From Bradyrhizobium sp. SSBR45G (GTDB lineage Bacteria; Pseudomonadota; Alphaproteobacteria; Rhizobiales; Xanthobacteraceae), in NCBI RefSeq assembly GCF_030159255.1, contig NZ_BSCT01000014.1, positions 97,239-161,238 of the forward strand: a stretch of DNA of 64,000 bases, given 5' to 3'. Made by a program: the position numbers and the translations under genes. Each line of letters opens with the position of its first letter. Positions within the stretch are counted from its first letter, which is position 1. The notes under the pieces are model-generated. The model made no database searches. It saw nothing but the letters and a program-made list of their open reading frames with translations, and was not told where the DNA came from. Below, piece after piece: positions 45,738 through 55,021 of this stretch.

Positions 45738-46685
45738 TTAATACCCCTGGTCGCTTTCCTTCAGCCAGCGGCCGACCAAGTGATGAGCAATGGCGAAGGG
45801 ATGCGGTCCGGCCAGCCCTTCGGGATGCTGCCGCAGCAGCATCTGCCGGGCCTCGTCGCGGGTGAACCAGCGCGCATCCTCGAGCTCGGTCCGGTCGATG
45901 ACGATGTCCTCGTTCAGCGCCCGCGCGCTGCAGCCGATCATCAGCGACGACGGATACGGCCAGGGCTGGGTCATGTAGTAGGCGACATCGGTGCAGCGGA
46001 TGCCGGATTCCTCGAACACCTCGCGGCGAACGGCGTCCTCGATCGTCTCCGCCGCCTCGACGAAGCCGGCCAGGCACGAATACATCCCGGCCGGAAACTG
46101 CTTCTGCCGGCCGAGCAGGCACTTGTCGCCGGAGGCGACCAGCGAGATCACCACCGGGTCGGTGCGCGGGAAATGCTCGGTCTTGCAGCTCGGGCATTCG
46201 CGCTTCCAGCCGCCCTCGCGCATCGCGGTCTTGGTGCCGCAATTGGCGCAGAAGCCGTGGCGCTGATGCCAGGAGACCATGGACTTGGCCATCGCGATGG
46301 TCGCCAGCTGGTCCACCGGGATCGCGCCCTGCATCGCCATGCCGCGCAGCTCGGTGACCGAGACGTCCTCGCGGCCGGCGAGCTTCTCGACCGCCGCTGG
46401 CGAAATGCCCATGCCGAACACGGCCGCGCCGTCCTGCAGGCCGAGAAAGATCGTCCCTGGATTGGCGCCGAAGCCGAGCGCCTCGTCGATCGACAGCAGC
46501 GGACGCAACTGGTCGCCATCACGCTTCAGCACCAGCGAATCGCGGTGAACGACATAGGCGCGCGTCGACGGCTTGCTTTCGAAGGCGAGAAGCTTGTCGT
46601 CGTGGAAGCGCAGATGGGCAGCGCGCTCGATCGGATGGCCGACGAAGGCAGGGCTGCCCAGCGGAAACAAGTCGAATGGCGACAT
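45738..46685 (-). CDS. nudC: NAD+ diphosphatase
   Basis: 315 residues. A zinc ribbon CANCGTKTAMREGGWKRECPSC precedes the Nudix box GFVEAAETIEDAVRREVFEESG, with the SQPWPYPSSLM-like segment TQPWPYPSSLMIG that marks NAD(H) diphosphatases and RNA NAD-decapping enzymes. Located 3 bases downstream of the HIT gene on the same strand, so the two are co-transcribed. Confidence 0.93.
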   Translation of the reverse strand: MSPFDLFPLGSPAFVGHPIERAAHLRFHDDKLLAFESKPSTRAYVVHRDSLVLKRDGDQLRPLLSIDEALGFGANPGTIFLGLQDGAAVFGMGISPAAVEKLAGREDVSVTELRGMAMQGAIPVDQLATIAMAKSMVSWHQRHGFCANCGTKTAMREGGWKRECPSCKTEHFPRTDPVVISLVASGDKCLLGRQKQFPAGMYSCLAGFVEAAETIEDAVRREVFEESGIRCTDVAYYMTQPWPYPSSLMIGCSARALNEDIVIDRTELEDARWFTRDEARQMLLRQHPEGLAGPHPFAIAHHLVGRWLKESDQGY

Positions 46686-46688
46686 TTC

Positions 46689-47108
46689 TCACCCTAACCA
46701 GATCTTGCGCCGGACAGCGCTGATAAAATGCTGCACCTCCTGCGCATCATGCGACAGGGGCGGGGCGACGCCCCACACGGGACGCGGCCAGGCCACGTCG
46801 CTCGTGCGGCGTGCGATGATATGAATATGCAGTTGCGGCACCATGTTGCCCAGCGCGGCGACATTGAGCTTGTCGCATTTCGTGATCTCCTTGACCGCCC
46901 GCGACACCCGCGTGATCTCGGTCATCAGCTGCGCCTGGGCGACCTCGTCGAGATCGATGATCTCGACCGCGCCTTCCCGTCGCGGCACCAGCAGCAGCCA
47001 GGGATAGTTGGCGTCCTTGATCATCAGCACGCGCGACAGCGGCAGGTCGCCGATATCGATCGTGTCTTTCGTCAATTGCGGATGCAGCGACCAGGCGGAT
47101 TCGGGCAT
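46689..47108 (-). CDS. HIT family protein (nucleotide hydrolase)
   Basis: 139 residues from MPESAWSLHPQL. The catalytic histidine triad is present as PQLHIHIIAR. Members hydrolyse AMP-lysine or AMP-NH2-like adducts or dinucleoside polyphosphates. Ends 3 bases before nudC, so both nucleotide hydrolases sit in one operon. Faces away from ffs and dnaX. Confidence 0.9.
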   Translation of the reverse strand: MPESAWSLHPQLTKDTIDIGDLPLSRVLMIKDANYPWLLLVPRREGAVEIIDLDEVAQAQLMTEITRVSRAVKEITKCDKLNVAALGNMVPQLHIHIIARRTSDVAWPRPVWGVAPPLSHDAQEVQHFISAVRRKIWLG

Positions 47109-47255
47109 GCGGGCAGGTTCCTGCAGGCGGTCATGCGGGGGGAGTTCGACGGCACCTAAAGCCTTTCCTGGCTGCGGCACAAGCCCGCGGGGTGGCGGGC
47201 CGGGCCGGCGAAGCTCGCGCTTGCTTTCCGGACCGTTTGGCCCCAAATAGGCGTC

Positions 47256-47351
47256 GGGAGATTGGCGGTGGACGAGCCACTCGCCAACCGGGTCAGGTCC
47301 GGAAGGAAGCAGCCCTAACGAGGTCCGGATCGGGTCGCTCGTCAGTCTCCT
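47256..47351 (+). ncRNA. ffs: signal recognition particle 4.5S RNA
   Basis: The universally conserved tetraloop region GGTCAGGTCCGGAAGGAAGC (47291-47310) is followed by AGCCCTAAC. Flanks fold back: GGAGATT (47257-47263) with AGTCTCC (47344-47350) and GACGAGC (47271-47277) with GCTCGTC (47337-47343), giving a ~96-nt hairpin. SRP RNA binds Ffh and directs membrane proteins to the translocon. Located just upstream of dnaX, as in other alphaproteobacteria. Confidence 0.93.
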
Positions 47352-47499
47352 ACCTGTTTTCTCGAGCGAATCGCGCACAGATGGCGGGGACCCCGCGCAG
47401 GGCGGGCGCTCGACCGCACTCCGGTTGATTGTGTCGAGGCTGATTGCGTCGACGATCGCGATCGATGCCGGCCTGGAATGCTCACTCGCGGATCGCTCG

Positions 47500-49341
47500 A
47501 TGACTGACGCTGGCGCCCCACCCGTTCCGCCCGACAGCGCCGACGCTCCCGCCAAGCCCTACCGGGTGCTGGCGCGCAAATACCGCCCCTCCAGCTTCGC
47601 GGATCTGATCGGCCAGGAGGCCGTGGTGCGCACCGTCTCGAACGCCTTCGAGACCGGCCGTATTCCGCAGGCCTGGATCCTCACCGGCGTCCGCGGCGTC
47701 GGCAAGACAACCACCGCCCGCATCCTGGCCCGTGCCCTGAATTACGAGCTGCCCGACGGCTCGGTGAAGGGGCCGACCATCCACATGCCGGTGCTCGGCA
47801 CGCATTGCCAGGCGATCATGGAAAGCCGGCACATGGACATCCTCGAGATGGACGCGGCCTCGCATACCGGTGTCGACGATGTCCGCCAGATCAATGACAG
47901 CGTCCGCTATGCGCCGGCCAGCGCGCGCTACAAGGTCTACATCATCGACGAAGTCCACATGCTGTCGACGGCGGCGTTCAACGCCTTCCTGAAGACGCTT
48001 GAGGAGCCGCCGGAGCACGCCAAGTTCGTGTTCGCCACCACCGAGATCCGCAAGGTTCCGGTGACGGTGCTGTCGCGCTGCCAGCGCTTCGATCTGCGCC
48101 GCGTCGAAGCCGACGTGCTGATGAAGCATCTCGCGGGCATCGCGACCAAGGAAGGCGTGACGATCGAGCCCGAAGCGCTCGGCATCATTGCGCGCGCGGC
48201 GGAAGGCTCGGTGCGCGACTCGCTGTCACTGCTCGATCAGGCGATCGCGCACAGCGCCGGCGAGGTCCGCGCCGACGATGTCCGGCAGATGCTGGGCCTT
48301 GCCGACCGCACCCGCGTCATCGACCTGTTCCATCATCTCGCCAGCGGCGACATCGCCGCCGCCTTCAAGGAATTCCGCGAGCAATACGACGTCGGCGCCG
48401 ATCCCGTCGTGGTATTGTCTGACCTCGCCGAGTTCGTGAACTTCGTCACCCGCGTGAAGGTCGTGCCGGCGACGGCAGACAACGTTGCCTTCAGCGAGAC
48501 TGAGCGACTGCGCGCGCGCGATTTCGCCACCAAGCTCTCGATGCGCGTGCTGTCGCGGATGTGGCAGATGCTGCTCAAGGGCATCACGGAGACGCAAGGC
48601 GCGACGCGGCCTGCGGCTGCTGCAGAAATGGTGCTGGTGCGCATTGCCTATGCAGCCGATCTGCCGACGCCGGATGAGGCCATCCGCATGATCGAGCAGA
48701 ACGGCGGGGGATCACCTGTTGTCACCAATGGCGGTGGTGGGCGCCCTGCGCCTGCACCGAGCATGAGTGCGGGAGCTCCGTCGGTGATGACATCTGCGCC
48801 GATGCAGGCGCCGCGCGCGCAAGGCCCGACGCTCGCCGCGGTCGGCGGCGGGATGCGTCCGCAGGCAATGTCGTCGCAGCCGTCGCCGTCACAGCAGGAG
48901 CAGCCCGCGCTGCGGCTGGGGAGCTTCCAGGAGCTCGTCGCGCTCGCCGGCAAGAATCGCGACCTGATCACCAAGAGCGCGCTCGAGATGGACGTCAGGC
49001 TCGTTCGTTTCGAGGAGGGACGGCTCGAGATCGCGCTGGAACGGACGGCGCAGCGCTCGCTTGTCTCGGACCTCGGCCGCAAGCTCGAGGACTGGACCGG
49101 CCGGCGCTGGACCGTGATCGTGTCCAACGAGGCTGGACAGCCGACCTTGCGCGAGCAGAACCTGCGCGCCAAGAGCGAGCGCGAGGCGGCCGCAGAGGCC
49201 GATCCACGTGTTCAGGAGGTCCTGGCGCGGTTCCCCGGCACCAAGGTGGTCGAAGTGCGCAGGCTCGCCCCCGAGCCGCCCGAATCGGACGCCAGTGCTG
49301 TCGAGCCGCCAGACGAGTCCGACGATGATGATGATTTCTAG
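47500..49341 (+). CDS. dnaX: DNA polymerase III subunit gamma/tau
   Basis: 613 residues. AAA+ clamp-loader motor: GVRGVGKTTTARILARAL (Walker A), YIIDEVHMLSTAAFNAFLKTLEE (Walker B and switch) and LSRCQRFDLRRV (sensor 1 region). The zinc-binding cysteines common in other DnaX proteins are reduced to one (GTHCQAIMESRHMDILEMDA). The C-terminal third is Pro/Gln-rich, then the tau tail. ATG 47500 (MTDAGAPPVPPD) is used; an in-frame ATG at 47425 is unlikely. Operon with ybaB and recR. Confidence 0.94.
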   Translation: MTDAGAPPVPPDSADAPAKPYRVLARKYRPSSFADLIGQEAVVRTVSNAFETGRIPQAWILTGVRGVGKTTTARILARALNYELPDGSVKGPTIHMPVLGTHCQAIMESRHMDILEMDAASHTGVDDVRQINDSVRYAPASARYKVYIIDEVHMLSTAAFNAFLKTLEEPPEHAKFVFATTEIRKVPVTVLSRCQRFDLRRVEADVLMKHLAGIATKEGVTIEPEALGIIARAAEGSVRDSLSLLDQAIAHSAGEVRADDVRQMLGLADRTRVIDLFHHLASGDIAAAFKEFREQYDVGADPVVVLSDLAEFVNFVTRVKVVPATADNVAFSETERLRARDFATKLSMRVLSRMWQMLLKGITETQGATRPAAAAEMVLVRIAYAADLPTPDEAIRMIEQNGGGSPVVTNGGGGRPAPAPSMSAGAPSVMTSAPMQAPRAQGPTLAAVGGGMRPQAMSSQPSPSQQEQPALRLGSFQELVALAGKNRDLITKSALEMDVRLVRFEEGRLEIALERTAQRSLVSDLGRKLEDWTGRRWTVIVSNEAGQPTLREQNLRAKSEREAAAEADPRVQEVLARFPGTKVVEVRRLAPEPPESDASAVEPPDESDDDDDF

Positions 49342-49415
49342 AGCATGATCCGGAAAAGTGGAAACCGGATTTCCTCGCGACAAACGCCAAAGGCGTTTGC
49401 GCGGAGATCATGCTC
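49341..49415. repeat. palindromic intergenic repeat (RIME-like) between dnaX and ybaB
   Basis: GAGCATGATC (49341-49350) and GATCATGCTC (49406-49415) are perfect inverse ends, enclosing GGAAAAGTGGAAACCGG and the hairpin CAAACGCC/GGCGTTTG (49381-49399). This is a common rhizobial palindrome, here inside the dnaX-ybaB-recR transcript. Confidence 0.8.
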
Positions 49416-49447
49416 AACAAGATGAAGGCTGATGATGAGGTGCTCCG

Positions 49448-49768
49448 ATGGCTGACTTTCTCGGCATGATGAAACAGGCGGCGCAACTGCAAACCAAGAT
49501 GCAGGAGATGCAGGCGGAGCTCGGCAATATCGAGGTCGAAGGCATTTCCGGCGGCGGCCTCGTGGCCGTGCGCATGAGCGCCAAGATGGACGTGAAGGGC
49601 ATCAAGATCGATCCCTCGCTGCTGAAGCCGGAGGAGGCCGGGATCCTGGAGGATCTGCTGGTGACGGCGCATGGCGATGCGCGCCGCAAGGCGGAAGCCG
49701 CGATGCAGGAGAAGATGCAGGCCATCACCGGCAAGCTCGGCCTGCCACCCGGCTTCGGCTTCGGCTAG
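49448..49768 (+). CDS. ybaB: YbaB/EbfC nucleoid-associated protein
   Basis: 106 residues, full length for the family. A Met/Gln-rich helical N-terminus (MADFLGMMKQAAQLQTKMQEM), the central VEGISGGGLVAVRMSAKMDVKGI strand region and a glycine-rich C-terminus. Binds DNA without strong sequence preference. Sits between dnaX and recR in the conserved operon order. Confidence 0.94.
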   Translation: MADFLGMMKQAAQLQTKMQEMQAELGNIEVEGISGGGLVAVRMSAKMDVKGIKIDPSLLKPEEAGILEDLLVTAHGDARRKAEAAMQEKMQAITGKLGLPPGFGFG

Positions 49769-49792
49769 TCAACGAATGACATTCGTGAACTG

Positions 49793-50392
49793 ATGGCCGT
49801 CGCCGGTCCCGAAATCGAGCGCCTGATCCAGCTGCTTGCGCGCCTGCCCGGCCTCGGGCCGCGCTCGGCGCGACGTGCCGCCTTGCACCTGATCAAGAAG
49901 CGCGAGGCGCTGATGGTGCCGCTTGCCTCGGCGATGCAGGTCGCGATCGAACGCATCCAGGTCTGCAAGACCTGCGGCAACATCGACACGCAGAGCCCCT
50001 GCACGGTGTGCACCGACCCGCGGCGCGATCCGGCGATGATCGTCGTCGTCGCCGATGTCGCCGACCTCTGGGCGCTGGAGCGCGCCAAGGCCAGCAATGG
50101 CCGCTATCATGTGCTCGGCGGCACCTTGTCGCCGCTCGACGGTGTCGGGCCGCAGGATCTCACCATCGACGCGCTGGTGCAGCGGGCGCATGCGCCCGAG
50201 GTCTCCGAGATCATCCTGGCACTGAACGCGACGGTCGACGGCCAGACCACCGCGCACTACATCACCGACCTCCTGCAGGAGGCGAACGTCAAGGTCACGC
50301 GACTGGCCCATGGCGTGCCGGTCGGCGGCGAGCTCGACTATCTCGATGAAGGCACGCTGTCAGCCGCGATGCGGCAGCGGACTTTGTTCTAA
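49793..50392 (+). CDS. recR: recombination mediator RecR
   Basis: 199 residues. Helix-hairpin-helix N-terminus (RLPGLGPRSARRAALHLI), a C4 zinc finger CKTCGNIDTQSPCTVC and the Toprim domain (IVVVADVADLWALE, YHVLGGTLSPLDGVGPQDL). Works with RecF and RecO to load RecA on single-stranded DNA gaps. ATG 49793 is 24 bases after ybaB. Confidence 0.96.
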   Translation: MAVAGPEIERLIQLLARLPGLGPRSARRAALHLIKKREALMVPLASAMQVAIERIQVCKTCGNIDTQSPCTVCTDPRRDPAMIVVVADVADLWALERAKASNGRYHVLGGTLSPLDGVGPQDLTIDALVQRAHAPEVSEIILALNATVDGQTTAHYITDLLQEANVKVTRLAHGVPVGGELDYLDEGTLSAAMRQRTLF

Positions 50393-50409
50393 GCACAGAC
50401 GGAAGTGGA

Positions 50410-50838
50410 ATGATGACGAAACGCGGATTCGGCAGACGGCTGGCTTTGGGCGCGATTTGGATGGCGCTCACAGCGCCATCCGTGCTGGCGCAGCAGGGCG
50501 AAGCGCCGCAGAAGGCCGGCAAGCTGCTCAATGCCGGCGACGTGCTGTCGGGCGAGTTGAGCGCCCTGAAGGTCAAGGGCGCCAAGCCCGGCCAGCCGTC
50601 ATCCGCCTATCAGATCACCAGCGAGCCCCGCCGCCTGCCGCCGCCGAGCGGGCTGTGCAATCTCGAGACCGGCCCGGAGACGTTCCAGCTCGTCACCGCC
50701 AGCCCTGCCCAGCTCTCGCAGCTGAAGGGTCTGCTGGGCAAGCAGATCGCGGTGAAGGTCGACGAGATCACCTGTGCCCAGGATGCTGGCCAGATCAGCG
50801 AGGCTGTGGTGACGAAGTGGAGCCTGGTGAAGCGCTGA
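50410..50838 (+). CDS. secreted hypothetical protein
   Basis: 142 residues with a signal peptide (MTKRGFGRRLALGAIWMALTAPSVLA, cleaved before QQ). The mature part has two cysteines (GLCNLETG and EITCAQDAG) and a short barrel-like pattern: GDVLSGELSALKVKGAK, ETFQLVTASPAQLSQLKGLLGK. Starts 17 bases after recR and may be co-transcribed, but function is unknown. Confidence 0.65.
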   Translation: MMTKRGFGRRLALGAIWMALTAPSVLAQQGEAPQKAGKLLNAGDVLSGELSALKVKGAKPGQPSSAYQITSEPRRLPPPSGLCNLETGPETFQLVTASPAQLSQLKGLLGKQIAVKVDEITCAQDAGQISEAVVTKWSLVKR

Positions 50839-50940
50839 ACAAGCTCAAAACAGCCTCGTTCAAGTTGCACGCTCCAGGTCTGCCTCCTAGCATGGAAAGT
50901 GCCCGGCCATGCCTTGATGGCCGTTTTCGGGGAGGGCGGT

Positions 50941-51699
50941 GTGCCGTTCATTTTCGACCAGACCGAGATCGAGTGGCCTGAGGATGACTCAGAGCCTCCG
51001 GCGCCCCGGGTCAAGGATTTCGTCTACCTGCCGTCGCCGGAGTTCACTGGGATTAAGGAGCCGGTTCGATTCTCTCCCGATCCTCCTGCCGAGGTCGCTG
51101 AGCCCGGGCCTCCCGCCGCCAGCGAGCCGATTGCGACAGCCGCGCCGGCCAGGCGAAGCCTCCTGGATCGCCTTTTCAGGCGCGCGCCCAGAAGCGAATC
51201 GCCCCAGCCCGATCGCTCAACGCTCGAGGAGCGCAGGCGCCGCGATCAGTTGGAGCGCGACCGGCGGAGACAGCTGCTGCTGAGCACGATGGTGCCGGCG
51301 CTGCGGGCCGCTGGCGCGAAGCGTGCCTATTGCCGCTACGATGGCGGAAACGATGAAGGATTTTCTTGGCTTGATCACTACGTCGGTGACAATGGTGATC
51401 GTCTCGATCTCGACTTGCTGGCGGTGCGATTGTGGGACGCGGGCCTTCATGGTCAGCTGCGTGCTGCTGGATACGGCAGCCATCTGACGGAGACCTTGAA
51501 GAAGCCGCAGGTCCTTGAGCTGAAAAACTTCCTTTCCAGCTGGCTGACCGATGAATGGGCAACGCTGCTTCTCGGGAGAGGATTCGGGACCGGCGAATAC
51601 ACCATGTATGGCGCGTTCTGGGTGGATCTTGAGACATGCACCATCTCGGATGATCGCAACGCCGATCCAGTCGTGGAAAACATCACGATTGCTGATTAG
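50941..51699 (+). CDS. uncharacterised protein with a C-terminal globular domain
   Basis: 252 residues from GTG 50941 (MPFIFDQTEIEWPED), chosen because GGAGGG at 50931-50936 directly precedes it. The first third is acidic and Pro-rich; a basic central stretch (RRSLLDRLFRRAPRSES, then EERRRRDQLERDRRRQLL) leads into a domain with CRYDGGNDEGFSWLDHYV and WATLLLGRGFGTGEYTMYGAFWVDLET. Paired with the next gene after 8 bases. Family not recognised with certainty. Confidence 0.6.
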   Translation: MPFIFDQTEIEWPEDDSEPPAPRVKDFVYLPSPEFTGIKEPVRFSPDPPAEVAEPGPPAASEPIATAAPARRSLLDRLFRRAPRSESPQPDRSTLEERRRRDQLERDRRRQLLLSTMVPALRAAGAKRAYCRYDGGNDEGFSWLDHYVGDNGDRLDLDLLAVRLWDAGLHGQLRAAGYGSHLTETLKKPQVLELKNFLSSWLTDEWATLLLGRGFGTGEYTMYGAFWVDLETCTISDDRNADPVVENITIAD

Positions 51700-51707
51700 G
51701 TCGGTCC

Positions 51708-52112
51708 ATGGCGCATCCCTATCATCACGCCGTCCGATCCGCCCGCCTGTTCGGAGGAGAACCTGCCGACTATCTGGCGATCCACGACTGGTTCGACGAG
51801 AGCAAGGCGCATCTGGCTGACGTTCGCCACCGGGCTCTGCGCCACCACAGCGAAGGGATATTCCTGTGCGAGGCGATCTTCGGCGCCACTCTGACCAACA
51901 GCATCGGCAAGGTCGTTCCCGTGAGGACGATCGGCGAGCAGCATGTCAAGGACGATCTGGGCTGGATCCCGACCGTCAAGGATTGGCTGCAGCATCTGGA
52001 GGTCCAGCCCTGGATGGGACGAACGCCATTCCGTCCGCAGACGGACGAGCGACAGGCTGTCGGCTTATCAACCGACGATCAGAAGCAGGACGAGGCGGCT
52101 CCGCAGCGTTGA
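51708..52112 (+). CDS. DUF6915-like uncharacterised protein
   Basis: 134 residues. The segment MAHPYHHAVRSARLFGG, DYLAIHDWFDESKAH, RHRALRHHSEGIFLCE and IGEQHVKDDLGWIPTVKDWL matches my memory of the DUF6915 family, small proteins of unknown function with many conserved histidines and aspartates, suggesting a metal site. Eight bases after the previous gene, same strand, so probably one unit with it. Confidence 0.62.
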   Translation: MAHPYHHAVRSARLFGGEPADYLAIHDWFDESKAHLADVRHRALRHHSEGIFLCEAIFGATLTNSIGKVVPVRTIGEQHVKDDLGWIPTVKDWLQHLEVQPWMGRTPFRPQTDERQAVGLSTDDQKQDEAAPQR

Positions 52113-52124
52113 GCTGCTGATGCG

Positions 52125-53510
52125 TCAGACCTTGACCGGCCCCAGCTCATCGAAATGCCCGCGCCGCTGTAGCCAGGCGAGCAGCACGAGGCTTGGGATC
52201 GCCACCAGCACGCAGATCACGAAGAACGCGGGCCAGCCGGTGGCCTTGGCGACATAGCCCGCTCCCGACGACAGGTAGGTCCGGCCGACGGCGGCGAGCG
52301 CTGTCAGCAGCGCATATTGGGTCGCGGTGTGCAGCGGGTTCTTGCACAGCGCGGAGAGGTAGGCGACGAAGATCACGGTGCCGATCGCGCTGGTGAAGTT
52401 CTCGGCCGAGATCGCCAGCGCCAGCGCCCATTGGTTGACGCCGACGATGGCGAGCCAGGAGAACGACAGATTGGCGAGCGCCTGCACCACGCCGCCAATC
52501 CACAGGCTTGTCGCCAGCGAATAGCGCCGCGCGACGAAGCCGCCGGCAAAACCGCCGGCGAGCGTCGCACCTAAACCGACCCCCTTCACGATCGCGGCGT
52601 AGTCGACCTTGGTGAAGCCGAGATCGATCACGAACGGCGCAGTCATCGTGCCGGAGAAGGCATCGGTGAACTTGAACAGCACGACGAAGGCCAGCGCTGC
52701 GAGGGCGTCGCGCCGGCCGAGGAACTCGACGAAGGCGCCGGCCGCCGCATGCATCACGCGGGCGAGCGCGGTGTCCGCGCCCATCGCGGCCTCCGCCTGC
52801 TGCGACTGTGCCGGCTCGGTCGCCGCGAGGGCCGTGATCGTGCCGATCAGGACCAGACCGGCCATCGCGACATAACCCCACATCCAGGCGGATGAGCGCG
52901 CGAAGCCGCTGCTTTCGAACGCACTGACCACCACCAGCGCGCCGGCGGTCGAGACCAGCATGCCGATGCGGTAGGCGGCCACATAGGCGGCCATGCCGGC
53001 GGCCTGCTCGCTTTCCGGCAGGCTCTCGACGCGGAAGGCATCGACCACGATGTCCTGGGTCGACGACATCGCCGCCACCAGCAGCGCGGCCAGCGCGACC
53101 ATGAACGGGCTGCGCGCAGGATCGGTCAGAGCGAGCAGGAGGATGGCACCGATCAGCAGCAGCTGCGCGAACACCAGCCAGCCGCGCCGCCGTCCGAAGG
53201 CGCGCGAGAGCAGCGGCACGTGCAGCGCGTCGACCAGCGGCGCCCACAGGAATTTCAGCGTGTACGGCGTGCCGACCAGCGCGAACAGCCCGATCGTGCC
53301 GAGGTCGACGCCGAGCTCGCGCATCCAGATCTGCAGGGTCGAGCCCGACAGCGCCAGCGGCAGTCCCGAGGAGAAGCCGAGGAACAGCACCACGAGCACG
53401 CGCGGCTGCAGATAAACGGCCATGCTCTCGCGCCAGGTGGGGGCGGGCTTGGCGGCGTCGGGCTTTGGAGCGGCAGCAGTGATCTCGGAAGCGGCGTCAG
53501 GTGCGGTCAT
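52125..53510 (-). CDS. AmpG-like muropeptide permease (MFS)
   Basis: 461 residues, twelve-segment major-facilitator protein with YLQPRVLVVLFLGFSSGLPL near the start, SSTQDIVVDAFRVESLPESE and FTKVDYAAIVKGVGLGATLA. The AmpG subfamily imports GlcNAc-anhydroMurNAc peptides for cell-wall recycling. Convergent with the previous unit. Assignment rests on these AmpG-typical blocks. Confidence 0.85.
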   Translation of the reverse strand: MTAPDAASEITAAAPKPDAAKPAPTWRESMAVYLQPRVLVVLFLGFSSGLPLALSGSTLQIWMRELGVDLGTIGLFALVGTPYTLKFLWAPLVDALHVPLLSRAFGRRRGWLVFAQLLLIGAILLLALTDPARSPFMVALAALLVAAMSSTQDIVVDAFRVESLPESEQAAGMAAYVAAYRIGMLVSTAGALVVVSAFESSGFARSSAWMWGYVAMAGLVLIGTITALAATEPAQSQQAEAAMGADTALARVMHAAAGAFVEFLGRRDALAALAFVVLFKFTDAFSGTMTAPFVIDLGFTKVDYAAIVKGVGLGATLAGGFAGGFVARRYSLATSLWIGGVVQALANLSFSWLAIVGVNQWALALAISAENFTSAIGTVIFVAYLSALCKNPLHTATQYALLTALAAVGRTYLSSGAGYVAKATGWPAFFVICVLVAIPSLVLLAWLQRRGHFDELGPVKV

Positions 53511-53619
53511 CAGAACCTGCTAGCAGATTTGCGCAAGAAACGCTCCCCATCTCCACTGTCATCGGCCGCGTGGATGACACCGCAGTTGCCGCGAACCGTA
53601 TCGGTCCAAAACGCCCCGA

Positions 53620-54852
53620 TCACTCCCCCGCCTGCACGCGCCCCGTCATCGGAAACAAATCCGGTGTCGGGCCGCCGGCCGGCGCAATCCGCGGCGAGTC
53701 CACCGGCGCGTCCTGCTTGCTGAAATCGAGCTCCTCGATGCGGGCGGCGCGCTTTTCGATTTTGTCGGCGGAGATGAGGATCTGCCGGATGTCCTCGCCG
53801 ACGTCGCCAAAATGCTTCTGCAGCTTGAGCACGCGCTCGCGCAGGCGGCCGAGATCGTCGCCGAGATGGATCACTTCGTTGCGGATCTGGTCGGCGGCGT
53901 CGCGGATGCGGGCATCCTTCATGATCTGCTGCATGACCTGGATCGCCAGCATCAGGAGCGACGGTGACACCAGCACCACGCGGGCGCGATAGGCCTTCTG
54001 GATCACGTCGTCGAAGCCGTCGTGGATCTCGGCATAGACCGATTCCGACGGCACGAACATCAGCGCGGTGTCCTGCGTCTCGCCGACGACCAGATACTTC
54101 TCGGCGATGTCGTTGACGTGGCGCAGCACGTCGGAGCGCAGGCGTTGCGCGGCGGCGCGTTTCTCTTCGTCCGTTTCCGCATCATGCAGCGCAGTCACGG
54201 CCTCCAACGGAAACTTGGCGTCGATGCACAGCGGCCGCGTGTCGGGCAGGAACACGACGCAGTCGGGCCGCTTGCCGCTGGCGAGCGTGTACTGGAATGC
54301 GTAGCTGCCCTTCGGCAGCCCGTCCTGCACGATCGCCTCCATCCGCGCCTGGCCGAACGCGCCGCGCGACTGCTTGTTGGCGAGCACGTCGCGCAAGGTG
54401 GTCACCTGCGTCGTCAGCTCGCTGAGATCGCGATGGGCGCTATCGATGATGCCGAGCCGCTCGTGCAGCACACGCAGGGAATCCATGGTGTGGCGCGTGC
54501 TCTGCTCCATCGATTGGCCGACGCGATGGGTGACGGCATCGAGCCGCTCGTTGACGCTGCGGGCGAGATCCACCTGGCGCCCGGCGAGCAGCTGCGCCAT
54601 CGCATCGACCCGGCCGGAGGCCTCGCTCTGGACGCGGATCATTTCGCCGAACCGTTGTTCGAGCTCGCCGGCGCGCATCGCCTGGACGGCGGCGAGCTCG
54701 GCGCCGCGCCGGCCGGAGCGGGCCACCGCTGCGGCGATCATGACGAGCAGCAGCAGCACCAGCACGCCGAATCCGATCAATGCGTCGCTGGCGCGGATCG
54801 GAAGGTCGCCGATCATGACGATGATGGGATTGAGGGACTGGCTGGCGGTCAT
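53620..54852 (-). CDS. rmuC: DNA recombination protein RmuC homologue
   Basis: 410 residues. One N-terminal membrane helix (ALIGFGVLVLLLLVMIAAAVA), a long coiled coil, then the RmuC domain with PD-(D/E)XK-like core PLCIDAKFPLEAVTAL and VSPSLLMLAIQVMQQI. RmuC proteins limit recombination at inverted repeats and act in DNA-processing or phage-defence contexts. Divergent from def, on the same strand as the permease gene. Confidence 0.9.
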   Translation of the reverse strand: MTASQSLNPIIVMIGDLPIRASDALIGFGVLVLLLLVMIAAAVARSGRRGAELAAVQAMRAGELEQRFGEMIRVQSEASGRVDAMAQLLAGRQVDLARSVNERLDAVTHRVGQSMEQSTRHTMDSLRVLHERLGIIDSAHRDLSELTTQVTTLRDVLANKQSRGAFGQARMEAIVQDGLPKGSYAFQYTLASGKRPDCVVFLPDTRPLCIDAKFPLEAVTALHDAETDEEKRAAAQRLRSDVLRHVNDIAEKYLVVGETQDTALMFVPSESVYAEIHDGFDDVIQKAYRARVVLVSPSLLMLAIQVMQQIMKDARIRDAADQIRNEVIHLGDDLGRLRERVLKLQKHFGDVGEDIRQILISADKIEKRAARIEELDFSKQDAPVDSPRIAPAGGPTPDLFPMTGRVQAGE

Positions 54853-55021
54853 CGCCCTCGTCTATCCGATTCGTGCAAGCGCGCGAACGAAGAGAGAACA
54901 TTTATGGTTAATGGCGAGTAAAGAAACGTGGTTAACGAGACGTTGAAATTCATGGTCAACGAATCCTTAACGGCAAGCCATCACATTGACCGCGCCGGTT
55001 CCGCGGCTTAAATCGCGCGCC

